This document shows, in pieces, positions 1 to 7,574 of a stretch of 64,000 nt of DNA (positions within the stretch are counted from its first letter, which is position 1; every line of letters starts with the position of its first letter). Source of the stretch: Shewanella psychrotolerans (lineage in GTDB: Bacteria > Pseudomonadota > Gammaproteobacteria > Enterobacterales > Shewanellaceae); assembly GCF_019457595.1 (NCBI RefSeq), contig NZ_CP080419.1, forward strand, positions 310,001-374,000, written 5' to 3'. Made by a program: the position numbers and the translations under genes. The notes beneath the pieces are model-generated. The model did no database searches, had not been told where the DNA came from, and saw only the letters and a list, made by a program, of their open reading frames with translations.

Positions 1-377
1 CGCAGGCTGGCCTTGCTGATCTCACCGATTTCTGTCTGCCATTCGTCAAATAATGCCTCGGCAACATCTTCGACCTTGTCGATACGGTTGCTGACGTCGT
101 CGGCGGCTTCTTGGGAAGATTCATACTCGTCTCTGGCTTTCTCGTAGGCGCTCTGTAGATCGCCACCATCGTGGTTCAGCAGTGCCTGCATCTCTTCCAG
201 CGCCGAGCTAAACTGCTGCTGAGCCTCTTCTTGAGATTCTTTGGCATCATTTACGCGATCCACCATGATGTCACGCTTGTGGTAGCCCACTTTTTCCATG
301 GCGCCGTAATAAGCACTTTGGCAGCCGCTAAGCAGCATAGCTGAGGCGATGACAACAGTTGATAATATGTTTTTCAT
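1..377 (-). CDS. DUF2959 family lipoprotein, partial
   Basis: This reading frame runs off the left edge, so only the N-terminal 125 residues are visible. It starts with a lipoprotein signal whose lipobox LLSGC places the lipidated cysteine at residue 19. The rest is strongly charged and rich in Glu, Gln and Ala, consistent with a helical coiled coil (EEAQQQFSSALEEMQALL is one segment). The pattern matches my memory of the DUF2959 family, periplasmic lipoproteins of unknown function in marine gammaproteobacteria. The next gene on the same strand, a small membrane protein, ends 14 bases upstream of its start, so the two may be co-transcribed. No enzymatic function can be assigned. Confidence 0.8.
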   Translation of the reverse strand, partial: MKNILSTVVIASAMLLSGCQSAYYGAMEKVGYHKRDIMVDRVNDAKESQEEAQQQFSSALEEMQALLNHDGGDLQSAYEKARDEYESSQEAADDVSNRIDKVEDVAEALFDEWQTEIGEISKASL

Positions 378-391
378 CCTGAAATTATCCT

Positions 392-622
392 TTAATAGGG
401 TTGATCGGCCTTAAATTTTGCTGCGTCGATAATGCTCCAAAGATGGGCAATACCACCAATGATAGCCGGTACAATAAGCCACCACATGGCGTAACCAACA
501 ATTGTGATAACGCAAAATAACAAGGCTGCCAAGATGCGTCCTTGTACTAATTGCCCCAATCCTGGGAAGAAGAAACTTGCTATTGCGGCAATAACATTGC
601 CTGCTGAACCTTGTTGTGACAT
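392..622 (-). CDS. small two-helix membrane protein (TM2-like)
   Basis: A 76-residue hydrophobic protein with two predicted membrane segments, roughly residues 10-25 and 30-57, separated by a glycine-rich turn (FFFPGLGQLVQGR). The turn plus the C-terminal HLWSIIDA element resembles TM2-domain and related small inner-membrane proteins, but I cannot place it firmly in a named family. It lies just upstream of the DUF2959 lipoprotein gene on the same strand with a 14-base gap. Function unknown. Confidence 0.65.
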   Translation of the reverse strand: MSQQGSAGNVIAAIASFFFPGLGQLVQGRILAALLFCVITIVGYAMWWLIVPAIIGGIAHLWSIIDAAKFKADQPY

Positions 623-708
623 CTATTTGTTCCTTACACTTGTATCTAGCATCTTTAAACTTGTAATCTAGCTTACGCAGTTAACACCACTTGAATCAAG
701 AGAATACC

Positions 709-1623
709 GTGATAAATAGAATAGATGGGAGCCTGTTTCGCTCAATTATGCTGGGTATCTGGGAGTTTATGATACATCTAAAACGGCGTGTGGCGGAAGA
801 TCAGATTAATATGCGCGCGGGACATTTGGCCTATGTGACCCTGTTGTCCTTGGTTCCTATGGTCGCCGTGACCATGTCTATGTTGTCAGCGTTCCCAGTA
901 TTCAAGGGCATTCGCGTCCATATCGAGACCTTTATCTACGAAAATTTTATCCCCTCTGCCGGCGACAGCGTGCAGATGTATATCAATGAGTTTGTCGCTA
1001 ACGCCTCTAAGGGCACGGCCGTGGGTATCGGTGCACTGGTGGTGGTGGCGATTCTGTTGATCTCCAATATCGACAAGTCCCTCAATGGCATCTGGCGCAC
1101 CACGGAGCAGCGCTCTTTTGTGGTCTCCTTTTCTATGTATTGGATGGTGTTGACCTTGGGGCCAGTATTAATGGGGGCCAGCTTGGTCGCCACCTCCTAT
1201 GTGGTCTCACTTAAGGTGTTTAATGGCACAGATCTCAGCGGTGTGGTGCCTATCTTGGTGGAGCGTCTGCCCATGTTCTTTTCGGTTGCTACTTTCCTAT
1301 TGATCTACATGGTGGTGCCCAATACCAAGGTGAAGTTCTTCCACGCACTGCTAGGTGCCATAGTGGCGGCCCTGTTATTTGAGCTCGGCAAGAAGGGCTT
1401 TGCCCTGTATCTCACCGAGTTTCCAGCCTATGAGGCTATCTACGGCGCTCTGGCGACCATTCCTATCTTATTTGTTTGGGTTTATCTCTCCTGGATCATT
1501 GTCTTGATCGGCGCGGAGATAACGGCTGCCATGCCAGAGTATCTGGATAAGCGCCTGATGGATTTGGTGAACACGGAGATAGAAGATGAGTCTGGCGATC
1601 ACTTCGACGAGCATAAAAGGTGA
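709..1623 (+). CDS. YihY/BrkB family inner-membrane protein (UPF0761)
   Basis: About 304 residues with several hydrophobic membrane segments and the family pattern of the YihY/BrkB (formerly tRNA-processing RNase BN) group, including an early [15 protein letters not shown] motif and a late conserved [22 protein letters not shown] segment read here in pieces. The biochemical role of the family is not settled. A TTG at 691 is in frame, but GTG at 709 has an AAGAGA ribosome-binding site about six bases upstream and is preferred. The 3' end overlaps the GTG start of the following peptidase by four bases, implying translational coupling. Confidence 0.9.
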   Translation: MINRIDGSLFRSIMLGIWEFMIHLKRRVAEDQINMRAGHLAYVTLLSLVPMVAVTMSMLSAFPVFKGIRVHIETFIYENFIPSAGDSVQMYINEFVANASKGTAVGIGALVVVAILLISNIDKSLNGIWRTTEQRSFVVSFSMYWMVLTLGPVLMGASLVATSYVVSLKVFNGTDLSGVVPILVERLPMFFSVATFLLIYMVVPNTKVKFFHALLGAIVAALLFELGKKGFALYLTEFPAYEAIYGALATIPILFVWVYLSWIIVLIGAEITAAMPEYLDKRLMDLVNTEIEDESGDHFDEHKR

Positions 1624-2570
1624 GTTCGGCTAAGTCACATTCGCTGATCCGGCAGGATTGGCTCGATGTTGGCGAGGGGCATCAGCTGTTTTTGGCGCAA
1701 TACGGTGATCCTCAGGGGATCCCTGTGCTCTATCTTCACGGCGGTCCGGGGGCGGGCTGCGATCCCCTAGAGTTGAGGCTGTTTATCGACAGGGGCTTTC
1801 ATATCTATCTGCTGGATCAACGTGCGGCGGGGCGTTCTAAACCCTGTGGTGAATTGACCAACAACGATTTTCCCAGCTTGGTCAAAGATATTGAGCGTGT
1901 GCGTCACTGGGCTGGCGTCGAAGCTTGGTGTCTGCTCGGTGGTTCCTTTGGTGCGACTCTGGGCTACCTCTATAGCTGTATTTATCCCCATCGTGTGCTG
2001 TCGCAGATCTATTGGGGCATGTTTATTCCTTCTGTCGAGGGGATGGAGTGGCTCTACGGACGAGGCGGCGCGGCGCAGATCTTTTCGACTCAATATCAGC
2101 AGTTTTCGGCTGGACAGGGGGAGTCGCTGCTGCAACTGTTTAACCATTTTGAGGAGGGCCTGAATCAGGTCGATGCCGAGGTTCGCCGCGCCTTTGTGCG
2201 CCGTTGGTTGAGCTGGGAGTTGTCGCTGGCGATACCTAGCTTCGAGTTGAGTGAGGCTTTGGTGGAGCAGGGCAGTGTGCTGGCTCGCCTAGAACTGCAT
2301 TTTGCCCGCCACGACTATTTTGGCGGCTATCAGCTGATGAAACGGGTCGGCGCTGACGTGAACTGTCCGACTATCATTTTGCAGGGGGAACTTGACTGGG
2401 TCTGCCCTCAGCGTCTTGTGGATGAGTATTTACAGGCCTATGGTCCTAAATTATTAAGGTCTCGTCTAGTGAAAGGAGGTTATCATACCCTGGCCGACAC
2501 GCGCATGTGCCAGGCGGTTGCCGAGGCGGTGACACTGATGGGACGTTATCTGGCGAGCTTACCTTCGTGA
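1620..2570 (+). CDS. pip: prolyl iminopeptidase (alpha/beta hydrolase)
   Basis: A 316-residue alpha/beta hydrolase of the S33 prolyl aminopeptidase family, which removes N-terminal proline from peptides in the cytoplasm. The diagnostic elements are present: the oxyanion-hole motif HGGPG at residues 40-44, DQRAAGRS at 66-73, and the nucleophile elbow GGSFG at 107-111 with Ser109 as nucleophile. An aspartate follows in LQGELDW near residue 258 and a histidine in GGYHT near 288, completing a plausible triad. It starts with GTG overlapping the stop codon of the upstream yihY-like gene. Exact substrate preference is inferred from family membership only. Confidence 0.9.
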   Translation: MSSAKSHSLIRQDWLDVGEGHQLFLAQYGDPQGIPVLYLHGGPGAGCDPLELRLFIDRGFHIYLLDQRAAGRSKPCGELTNNDFPSLVKDIERVRHWAGVEAWCLLGGSFGATLGYLYSCIYPHRVLSQIYWGMFIPSVEGMEWLYGRGGAAQIFSTQYQQFSAGQGESLLQLFNHFEEGLNQVDAEVRRAFVRRWLSWELSLAIPSFELSEALVEQGSVLARLELHFARHDYFGGYQLMKRVGADVNCPTIILQGELDWVCPQRLVDEYLQAYGPKLLRSRLVKGGYHTLADTRMCQAVAEAVTLMGRYLASLPS

Positions 2571-2632
2571 GGTAAGTATGTCGATACAGCTAGCTGTTCA
2601 TAATAATATTAAAAGTCTAAGGAAGTAGAATA

Positions 2633-3172
2633 ATGAAAAAAACCATAGTCGCCATCATGGCGCTTGTGATGTGCAGCACGGGATTGGCAAATGAACGCAC
2701 GCCCCAGCCGGTGCCAGAGCGCGTCTATTTTAGTGGCATGAGCAATGATCTGGCGGCCGATGCTTTGTTGGTGTCGCTGATCAATAAGAACTATCTGGCG
2801 AAAAAGGTTGGCCCTAACCGCATTGGTGTGCAGTTGGGGGAGCATCAGTTTGTATTGCAGCCTAGTTTAAATTCTGAGGGAATAGACCGTATTCTTGCGA
2901 GCCGCTTCTATGGGGTTAGTCCTAAGTTAATAGGTACCAAAGAGTTGATGCTGCTCATCGGCACCTTGAACGATAAGCTCAATTTCGCCAAGTTCACCTT
3001 GAGGGAAGAGGGCAAGGTGATTCAGGTGCAGGGCGCGGCGACCTTTGTCGATACCCTAGAGCTGGAAGAGCTGCGTCGTTTTCTGATCTGGATTGACGAT
3101 GCCTTAGTGCGCGTAGGTGAGGCGCTGCCCAATACCACGGAACATATGATTAAACCTATCCCAGTGATGTAA
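2633..3172 (+). CDS. secreted protein of unknown function
   Basis: A 179-residue protein with a clear signal peptide (MKKTIVAIMALVMCSTGLA, cleavage after residue 19). The mature part contains an alternating beta/alpha pattern ending in NFAKFTLREEGKVIQVQG and a helical tail, which weakly resembles the YbjN/type III secretion chaperone-like fold; I do not claim membership. An AAGGAAG ribosome-binding site precedes the ATG. It lies between pip and dtd in the same direction and may share their transcript. Role unknown; a periplasmic location is predicted. Confidence 0.75.
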   Translation: MKKTIVAIMALVMCSTGLANERTPQPVPERVYFSGMSNDLAADALLVSLINKNYLAKKVGPNRIGVQLGEHQFVLQPSLNSEGIDRILASRFYGVSPKLIGTKELMLLIGTLNDKLNFAKFTLREEGKVIQVQGAATFVDTLELEELRRFLIWIDDALVRVGEALPNTTEHMIKPIPVM

Positions 3173-3202
3173 CCAGAATAAGTAACAGGAGTCGGTAAGG
3201 GA

Positions 3203-3640
3203 GTGATAGCGTTAATTCAACGGGTCAAGCAGGCCAGTGTCGATGTGGATGGCCAGACCATAGGCTCCATAGACAAGGGCCTATTGGTATTGCTGGGCGT
3301 CGAGCGGGAAGACGATCTGGTGAAGATGGAAAAATTAGCCAATAAGGTTATGAGCTACCGCGTGTTTAGCGATGAAGCTGGCAAGATGAATCTTAACCTT
3401 AAGCAGGTACAGGGCAGTTTGTTAGTGGTGTCTCAGTTTACTTTGGCGGCCGATACCGGCCGAGGCCTTCGTCCTAGCTTTTCGGGGGCTGGAACGCCTG
3501 AGCAGGCGAGGCAGCTTTATCAGGCCTTCGTCGATTACTGCGCCGCCCAAGGCGTGCCTGTGCAAACCGGGGAATTTGCCGCTGATATGCAGGTTAGCTT
3601 GGTCAATGACGGTCCGGTCACCTTTAATCTGCAGGTATGA
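3203..3640 (+). CDS. dtd: D-aminoacyl-tRNA deacylase
   Basis: A 145-residue protein of the usual length for Dtd, the editing enzyme that hydrolyses D-amino acids from mischarged tRNA in the cytosol. The family motifs are visible: SQFTLAAD (the SQxTL element) near residue 78 and NDGPVTF (the NxGPVT element) at the C-terminus. The start is a GTG; no in-frame ATG gives the conserved [14 protein letters not shown]-terminus. Its stop overlaps the ATG of the thioesterase gene in an ATGA arrangement. Confidence 0.95.
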   Translation: MIALIQRVKQASVDVDGQTIGSIDKGLLVLLGVEREDDLVKMEKLANKVMSYRVFSDEAGKMNLNLKQVQGSLLVVSQFTLAADTGRGLRPSFSGAGTPEQARQLYQAFVDYCAAQGVPVQTGEFAADMQVSLVNDGPVTFNLQV

Positions 3641-4095
3641 GCATGGCGCGGCAGATGGAGGATTTACTGAGGGAACTGGGAAGCACCTGGCATAAGACGA
3701 TTCCGGTGAGCGCCTTTATGCAGATAGCCCCAGAGGATTATCACGCTCAGACGCTGACAGTCAGTGCCCCCTTGGCACCTAATATCAACCTGCATCACAC
3801 TATGTTTGCCGGTAGCATCTATACCCTGATGACTCTGACAGGCTGGGGCATGGTATGGCTGCAGCAGAGATTGGCCGGTGTTGAGGGTGACATAGTGTTA
3901 GGTAAGGCGGATATTCGTTATCTCGCCCCTGTGGGGCAGGCACCTCAGGCCAGTGTCAGTTGGCCTGGTGGCGACCTCTCTGTGCTGGCGTCGGGTGAGC
4001 GCGCTAAGGTCACCTTGAGTGTGGAGCTCTACTGCAGCGAGCAGTGCTGCGCTCAGTTTGAAGGCACCTATGTGAGTCTGCCGAAAGCAGATTAG
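3637..4095 (+). CDS. YiiD C-terminal-type hotdog thioesterase
   Basis: A 152-residue hotdog-fold protein. The central segment [20 protein letters not shown] resembles the thioesterase half found at the C-terminus of E. coli YiiD, where a GNAT domain is fused in front; here the thioesterase stands alone. It overlaps dtd by four bases, a pairing I recognise from other gammaproteobacteria. The likely reaction is hydrolysis of an acyl-CoA or acyl-ACP thioester, but the substrate is unknown. Confidence 0.85.
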   Translation: MSMARQMEDLLRELGSTWHKTIPVSAFMQIAPEDYHAQTLTVSAPLAPNINLHHTMFAGSIYTLMTLTGWGMVWLQQRLAGVEGDIVLGKADIRYLAPVGQAPQASVSWPGGDLSVLASGERAKVTLSVELYCSEQCCAQFEGTYVSLPKAD

Positions 4096-4237
4096 AGCCT
4101 AAGCGGTTCTGTTAATCCGCTTCTTCTCTTAAGCCATCTTCGATTTTTTGGAACTGGTCTCAGGGAACATTTTTGGCCCTGTACAAATCCCCTCTTAGGC
4201 CATCCATGGCCTCCGAGGATAAATACATCCCTGTATA

Positions 4238-4267
4238 AAAAAAGCCTCACAGTGTGAGGCTTTTTTA
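4238..4267. terminator. bidirectional rho-independent terminator
   Basis: A seven-base-pair stem GCCTCAC/GTGAGGC with a three-base loop is flanked by A-rich sequence on the left and T-rich sequence on the right. It sits between the 3' ends of the thioesterase gene and cymA, which converge here, and can terminate both. Confidence 0.85.
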
Positions 4268-4297
4268 TTTAAGAGTCACCCAAGGGTGAGCTGAGTC

Positions 4298-4861
4298 TTA
4301 TCCCTTAGGATAAGGGTGAGCAACACCTTTGTGACAATCAACACAGGTCTTACGCTTATCAGCTTCTTTTTTGAAGTTGTTAGTGTGCATTCTCTTCGCC
4401 ATCTTCTTCATGGTTTCAGGCTGGTTCTCGTAGATACGAGTATGACAGTGTTGGCAGTTAGCGCTGTCGTTAGCACGGAAATATTTAAGTGCTAGATCAG
4501 CTTGCTCTTTACGGTTTTCATCTAACCACTCTTGTGTGTTGAAGCCGTCGATAGTAAGGAAGCCATAAAGATCTTTAGATACGATGATCTTCTTGATCAG
4601 GTAGTCAACAGGACCGTGTGGTAAGTGACAGTCTTGACATTGAACGGTAACACCAGCACGTCCGCCGCCGTGAGCCGACGCCAACACTTCATCTTTCAAA
4701 GAGTGATTGCTGTGGCAAGACATACAGAATTCATCTGTACTGGTTGCATGTAAAGTTTGTTGTGTTGCAAAGTAGCCCACAACGCCGACAACAATACCTA
4801 CCACAAGCAGGGCAAATATTGAGTATTTCGCGCTAGGTTTGAATAGTGCACGCCAGTTCAT
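4298..4861 (-). CDS. cymA: tetrahaem quinol dehydrogenase CymA (NapC/NirT family)
   Basis: A 187-residue inner-membrane c-type cytochrome. One N-terminal membrane anchor (about residues 14-34) precedes a periplasmic domain with four CXXCH haem-attachment motifs: CMSCH, CQDCH, CQHCH and CVDCH. The length and text agree with my memory of Shewanella CymA, which oxidises menaquinol and passes electrons to periplasmic and outer-membrane reductases for fumarate, nitrate, DMSO and metal oxides. I chose the ATG giving MNWRALF rather than the GTG one codon upstream, because that matches the known protein; GGAG lies eight bases before it. It stands alone, as usual in this genus. Confidence 0.97.
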   Translation of the reverse strand: MNWRALFKPSAKYSIFALLVVGIVVGVVGYFATQQTLHATSTDEFCMSCHSNHSLKDEVLASAHGGGRAGVTVQCQDCHLPHGPVDYLIKKIIVSKDLYGFLTIDGFNTQEWLDENRKEQADLALKYFRANDSANCQHCHTRIYENQPETMKKMAKRMHTNNFKKEADKRKTCVDCHKGVAHPYPKG

Positions 4862-5270
4862 CACTCTATCTCCAAAATAATACGTATATTTATATCTATT
4901 ATATTAAATGCATCTCTGTAGCTGAGAGTATAACCAGAAGGGGGTTATTGATCTGGCTTTAAAACCGTAAAATGAGAGCTAGCTCTAACTCTATCTTACA
5001 TAAGCAAGATTTTCTCAAATTGCTCATAATATATGCGCAACTACTAAAGTTATAGCAAAGGGTGTCAGATGACAAGTTTGTCACCTTTCTTTTGCTGCTT
5101 GGTAATGATTTTGTTGTATTTTAAGGTGTATTATTCAGGGTGAATATGACAACTGTTCGCACTAATTAAAAATATTTTTGCATTGATATTTTGCATTGAA
5201 TGGAACCTTTTTCTCTGTTGTCCGGTCTATCATGGTAACTATCACTGACTTTGGCTTCCTTTTTATCTCT
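4862..5270. promoter_or_regulatory. intergenic control region with a 14-bp palindrome
   Basis: This AT-rich region separates the divergent cymA and copper-locus genes and should hold promoters for both. A perfect palindrome TGACAAGTTTGTCA lies at 5070-5083, flanked by looser complementary arms (AAAGGGTG on the left, CACCTTT on the right). It could be an operator or, less likely, a terminator-like hairpin. It does not match the CueR consensus as I know it. No other feature is evident. Confidence 0.35.
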
Positions 5271-5687
5271 ATGACACGCATTTTAGGCAAGTTGGTTTTG
5301 ATCATAGCGCTTCTGGGTCAGTTTATTCTGACGCCAGCCATGGCTATGCCCAGTGCCTTGGTTGCGACTATGCACAGTGGTCATATGAGTGGTCATATGC
5401 AGATGACACAGACAGAGATGCCATCTCAAAACGAGTTAGTCAGTGTGATGTCTCATCAGGGGGAGCCCTGTCAGATGAGTGGTGTTAGTCAACTGGTCGA
5501 TTGTGAAGCCATGTGCGCCGCCATCGGTCCCGGTGATTGCGTGTCACACTGCGCCTCGATACTGGGAGCGCTGGACGCCTCGGTACCATCTCTGGCGGTA
5601 CAAAATCATTCTGGTCCAATTGTTACCTCAGCCTGGTCGTTACAGACGGCCGAGCTTACCCCTTTATCCCCCCCTCCCATAGGCTAA
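5271..5687 (+). CDS. secreted Met/His/Cys-rich protein, copper locus
   Basis: A protein of about 138 residues with a signal peptide (MTRILGKLVLIIALLGQF..., cleavage near AMA). The mature part has a Met/His-rich run (HSGHMSGHMQM) and six cysteines (including CQM, CEAMC and CVSHC), which suggests binding of Cu(I) or another soft metal in the periplasm. The upstream in-frame TTG and ATG codons would extend it, but the start at 5271 begins a standard signal peptide; no strong ribosome-binding site is visible. It ends in PPIG, similar to the RPPIA end of the protein at 6349, suggesting the two are distant paralogues. Family not recognised with certainty. Confidence 0.6.
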   Translation: MTRILGKLVLIIALLGQFILTPAMAMPSALVATMHSGHMSGHMQMTQTEMPSQNELVSVMSHQGEPCQMSGVSQLVDCEAMCAAIGPGDCVSHCASILGALDASVPSLAVQNHSGPIVTSAWSLQTAELTPLSPPPIG

Positions 5688-5804
5688 TGTTTCGTCCTTA
5701 ACTCGCGTAATGCGTACGAACATTAATCCGCCGCGCCGCTAAAGAACCTTGCGTGGCCAAGCATTCAGTTAAATTGTCAGGTGAACGCCTGATGGGAGTT
5801 AATC

Positions 5805-6242
5805 ATGAAAACACGTCATTTTGTTAGCCGCCTTTTTGCCTCAGCCTTGACCCTTTTTGTCGCCAATGTTGCCAGTGCGGCCAGTCTTACCTTGCCTAGT
5901 GAGTTAGAGGTGCAAGGGAGCGAAGTGAAACTGGTTCAGCAACAGAAGGTATTATCCTTAGATTCCGGTAAGCAACTGGTTGAGGTCGTTTATCGTGACT
6001 TGTTTGCCGATAACGCAGATGATTCGGGCGCCTGGCTTACCTCAGCCCCTCTCTATTTAACCTTAGATGTCCAGCGCGACGATGCTTATCGACTGGTGCT
6101 GCCCGAGATAGTCACTCAGCAGGACGCCGAAACCTTCATTCGCATGCCCAAGACGCTTCTGGTGTCTGAAGATGGGCAGCAACAGCAGATTACCCTGATG
6201 AATCATCAGCAGCTGATGGAAAAGATCTGGCTGGAAAACTAG
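5805..6242 (+). CDS. DUF2057 (YccT-type) periplasmic protein
   Basis: A 145-residue protein with a signal peptide ending at VASA near residue 25. The mature start (SLTLPSELEVQGSEVKLV) and the later LDSGKQLVEVVYRDLF element fit the DUF2057/YccT family, exported proteins of unknown function in Vibrio, Shewanella and enterics. GGGAG lies seven bases before the ATG. It sits between two Met/Cys-rich secreted proteins, so a link with metal or envelope stress is possible, but nothing in the sequence itself shows metal binding. Confidence 0.8.
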   Translation: MKTRHFVSRLFASALTLFVANVASAASLTLPSELEVQGSEVKLVQQQKVLSLDSGKQLVEVVYRDLFADNADDSGAWLTSAPLYLTLDVQRDDAYRLVLPEIVTQQDAETFIRMPKTLLVSEDGQQQQITLMNHQQLMEKIWLEN

Positions 6243-6348
6243 TTGCATCGAGGAAAGACTGCTTTTTAAATGTCGGAAATGTGAGTTTTATCAAGGCCAA
6301 ATTTCGAGATCGTGATAGACTTAGAACGTCTTATTATAGGGTTAAATC

Positions 6349-6756
6349 ATGCGTCGTACGCTTAGACATCACACATTAGTTGTTTTTACTTTGCTCGCTA
6401 TGCTGGGCCAGGTAACGCTGTCTAATGGTTTTTCTATGGTGTCGTATGCGCAAGCGGATGAGATGCCTATGATGCAGATGTCAAATGGCGATGATTGCCA
6501 TGAAAGCCAAGTTGATATGAAATCCCAATGTTGCGATGGTGAGCAAAATGTGCTTCCCGCGGCTCAGCATTGTTGCGAAGGCAATGGATATTGCAAGGGA
6601 GATTGTAATCACTGCTTGGTGATTTCGGTGGTTGGAACGCTATTTACTGTTAAGTCTTGGCCTGGCTTTAGCAGTTCTGAGTCTATTATGGCCATTCAAA
6701 TGCCTCATTTCCACTCTATTTCTTTAGGCTCAGCTTTCAGACCCCCGATTGCCTGA
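6349..6756 (+). CDS. secreted Cys/Met/His-rich protein, copper locus
   Basis: A 135-residue protein with an N-terminal hydrophobic signal (HTLVVFTLLAMLGQVTL). The mature part contains MPMMQMSNGDDCHESQ, a CC pair, HCCEGNGYCKGDCNHC and a late HFH, an unusually high density of soft-metal ligands. The hydrophobic core, which contains LGQ, and the PPI end resemble the protein at 5271. I infer a periplasmic copper or silver sink or sensor; the protein family is not one I can name. Confidence 0.65.
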   Translation: MRRTLRHHTLVVFTLLAMLGQVTLSNGFSMVSYAQADEMPMMQMSNGDDCHESQVDMKSQCCDGEQNVLPAAQHCCEGNGYCKGDCNHCLVISVVGTLFTVKSWPGFSSSESIMAIQMPHFHSISLGSAFRPPIA

Positions 6757-7017
6757 TCTTATCTGGCGTCTCGTTGTCGAGCTGCCTGAGTCTAAATCGT
6801 TATACCCCTTTAGTTTTGATTGACGTTATTGCTCGGTGTATTGGCGTAATTTATTTCTGTTGATTTTGGAAAAGATCCATCCTCAGAAGCGCCTCAATAT
6901 TTATTTCACTGATGTATAACGAAAAATGAATTATATTAGCCGCATATTAAATATGGAGTGTTTGAGTATTAAGCAACTCGGCATCCCGCTGCGGTCATCA
7001 TTTGATGGAGTCCATAA
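6757..7017. other. intergenic region before the metal-binding operon
   Basis: About 260 bases without a gene. It becomes AT-rich toward the right and must hold the promoter of the three genes that follow. I see no clear operator; a GATGGAG ribosome-binding sequence lies at its end just before the ATG at 7018. Confidence 0.4.
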
Positions 7018-7551
7018 ATGAAAACCCTTATCAGTCTGATTTTAACTGCTTTTATATTTGTAACTTCCGCCCCGCAGGCGTTTGCCGAGCAGCACCATGG
7101 CGCGGTAGCCGAGCAAGGTTATGACTGCCCCATGCATCCTGAAGTAAAAGGCGCCAAGGGCGATACTTGCCCTAAATGTGGCATGAACCTGGAGCCAGCG
7201 GCTCACCATGGCATGGCTAAGCATGACGGCAAAAATTGCGACAAATGCCCACATCACCAACATGCTAAAGGTGACAAAGCTGGTGGTTACGAATGCCCTA
7301 TGCATCCAGAAGTGAAAGGTGCCAAAGGTGATACCTGCCCTAAGTGCGGTATGAACCTAGAGCAAGCTAAGGCGAAGCAGGCTGGCAAGGCTTGTGATAA
7401 CTGCCCTAAGCATAAACATCAGATGGCCCAGCAAAGCTATCACTGCCCAATGCACCCAGAAGTGAAGGGCGCGAAAGGGGATTCATGTCCTAAGTGTGGC
7501 ATGTTCCTTGAGCCTGTGGCGAGCGCAGATAGCGCCCACAAGCATCACTAG
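7018..7551 (+). CDS. periplasmic protein with three heavy-metal-binding (CPMHP) units
   Basis: A 177-residue exported protein (signal peptide ending AFA at residue 23). It is almost entirely three copies of a short metal-binding unit, CPMHPEVKGAKGDTCPKCGM in form, with first cysteines at residues 37, 93 and 143. The linkers add further CxxC pairs and histidines (CDKCPHHQH, CDNCPKHKH). Single units of this kind are known at the N-terminus of CusB-type adaptors and copper ATPases, where they bind copper or silver. A free-standing tandem protein probably buffers or hands over metal in the periplasm. It begins the cusBA operon. Confidence 0.85.
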   Translation: MKTLISLILTAFIFVTSAPQAFAEQHHGAVAEQGYDCPMHPEVKGAKGDTCPKCGMNLEPAAHHGMAKHDGKNCDKCPHHQHAKGDKAGGYECPMHPEVKGAKGDTCPKCGMNLEQAKAKQAGKACDNCPKHKHQMAQQSYHCPMHPEVKGAKGDSCPKCGMFLEPVASADSAHKHH

Positions 7552-7574
7552 TTCATGAGTGGAGATGAGGCATT

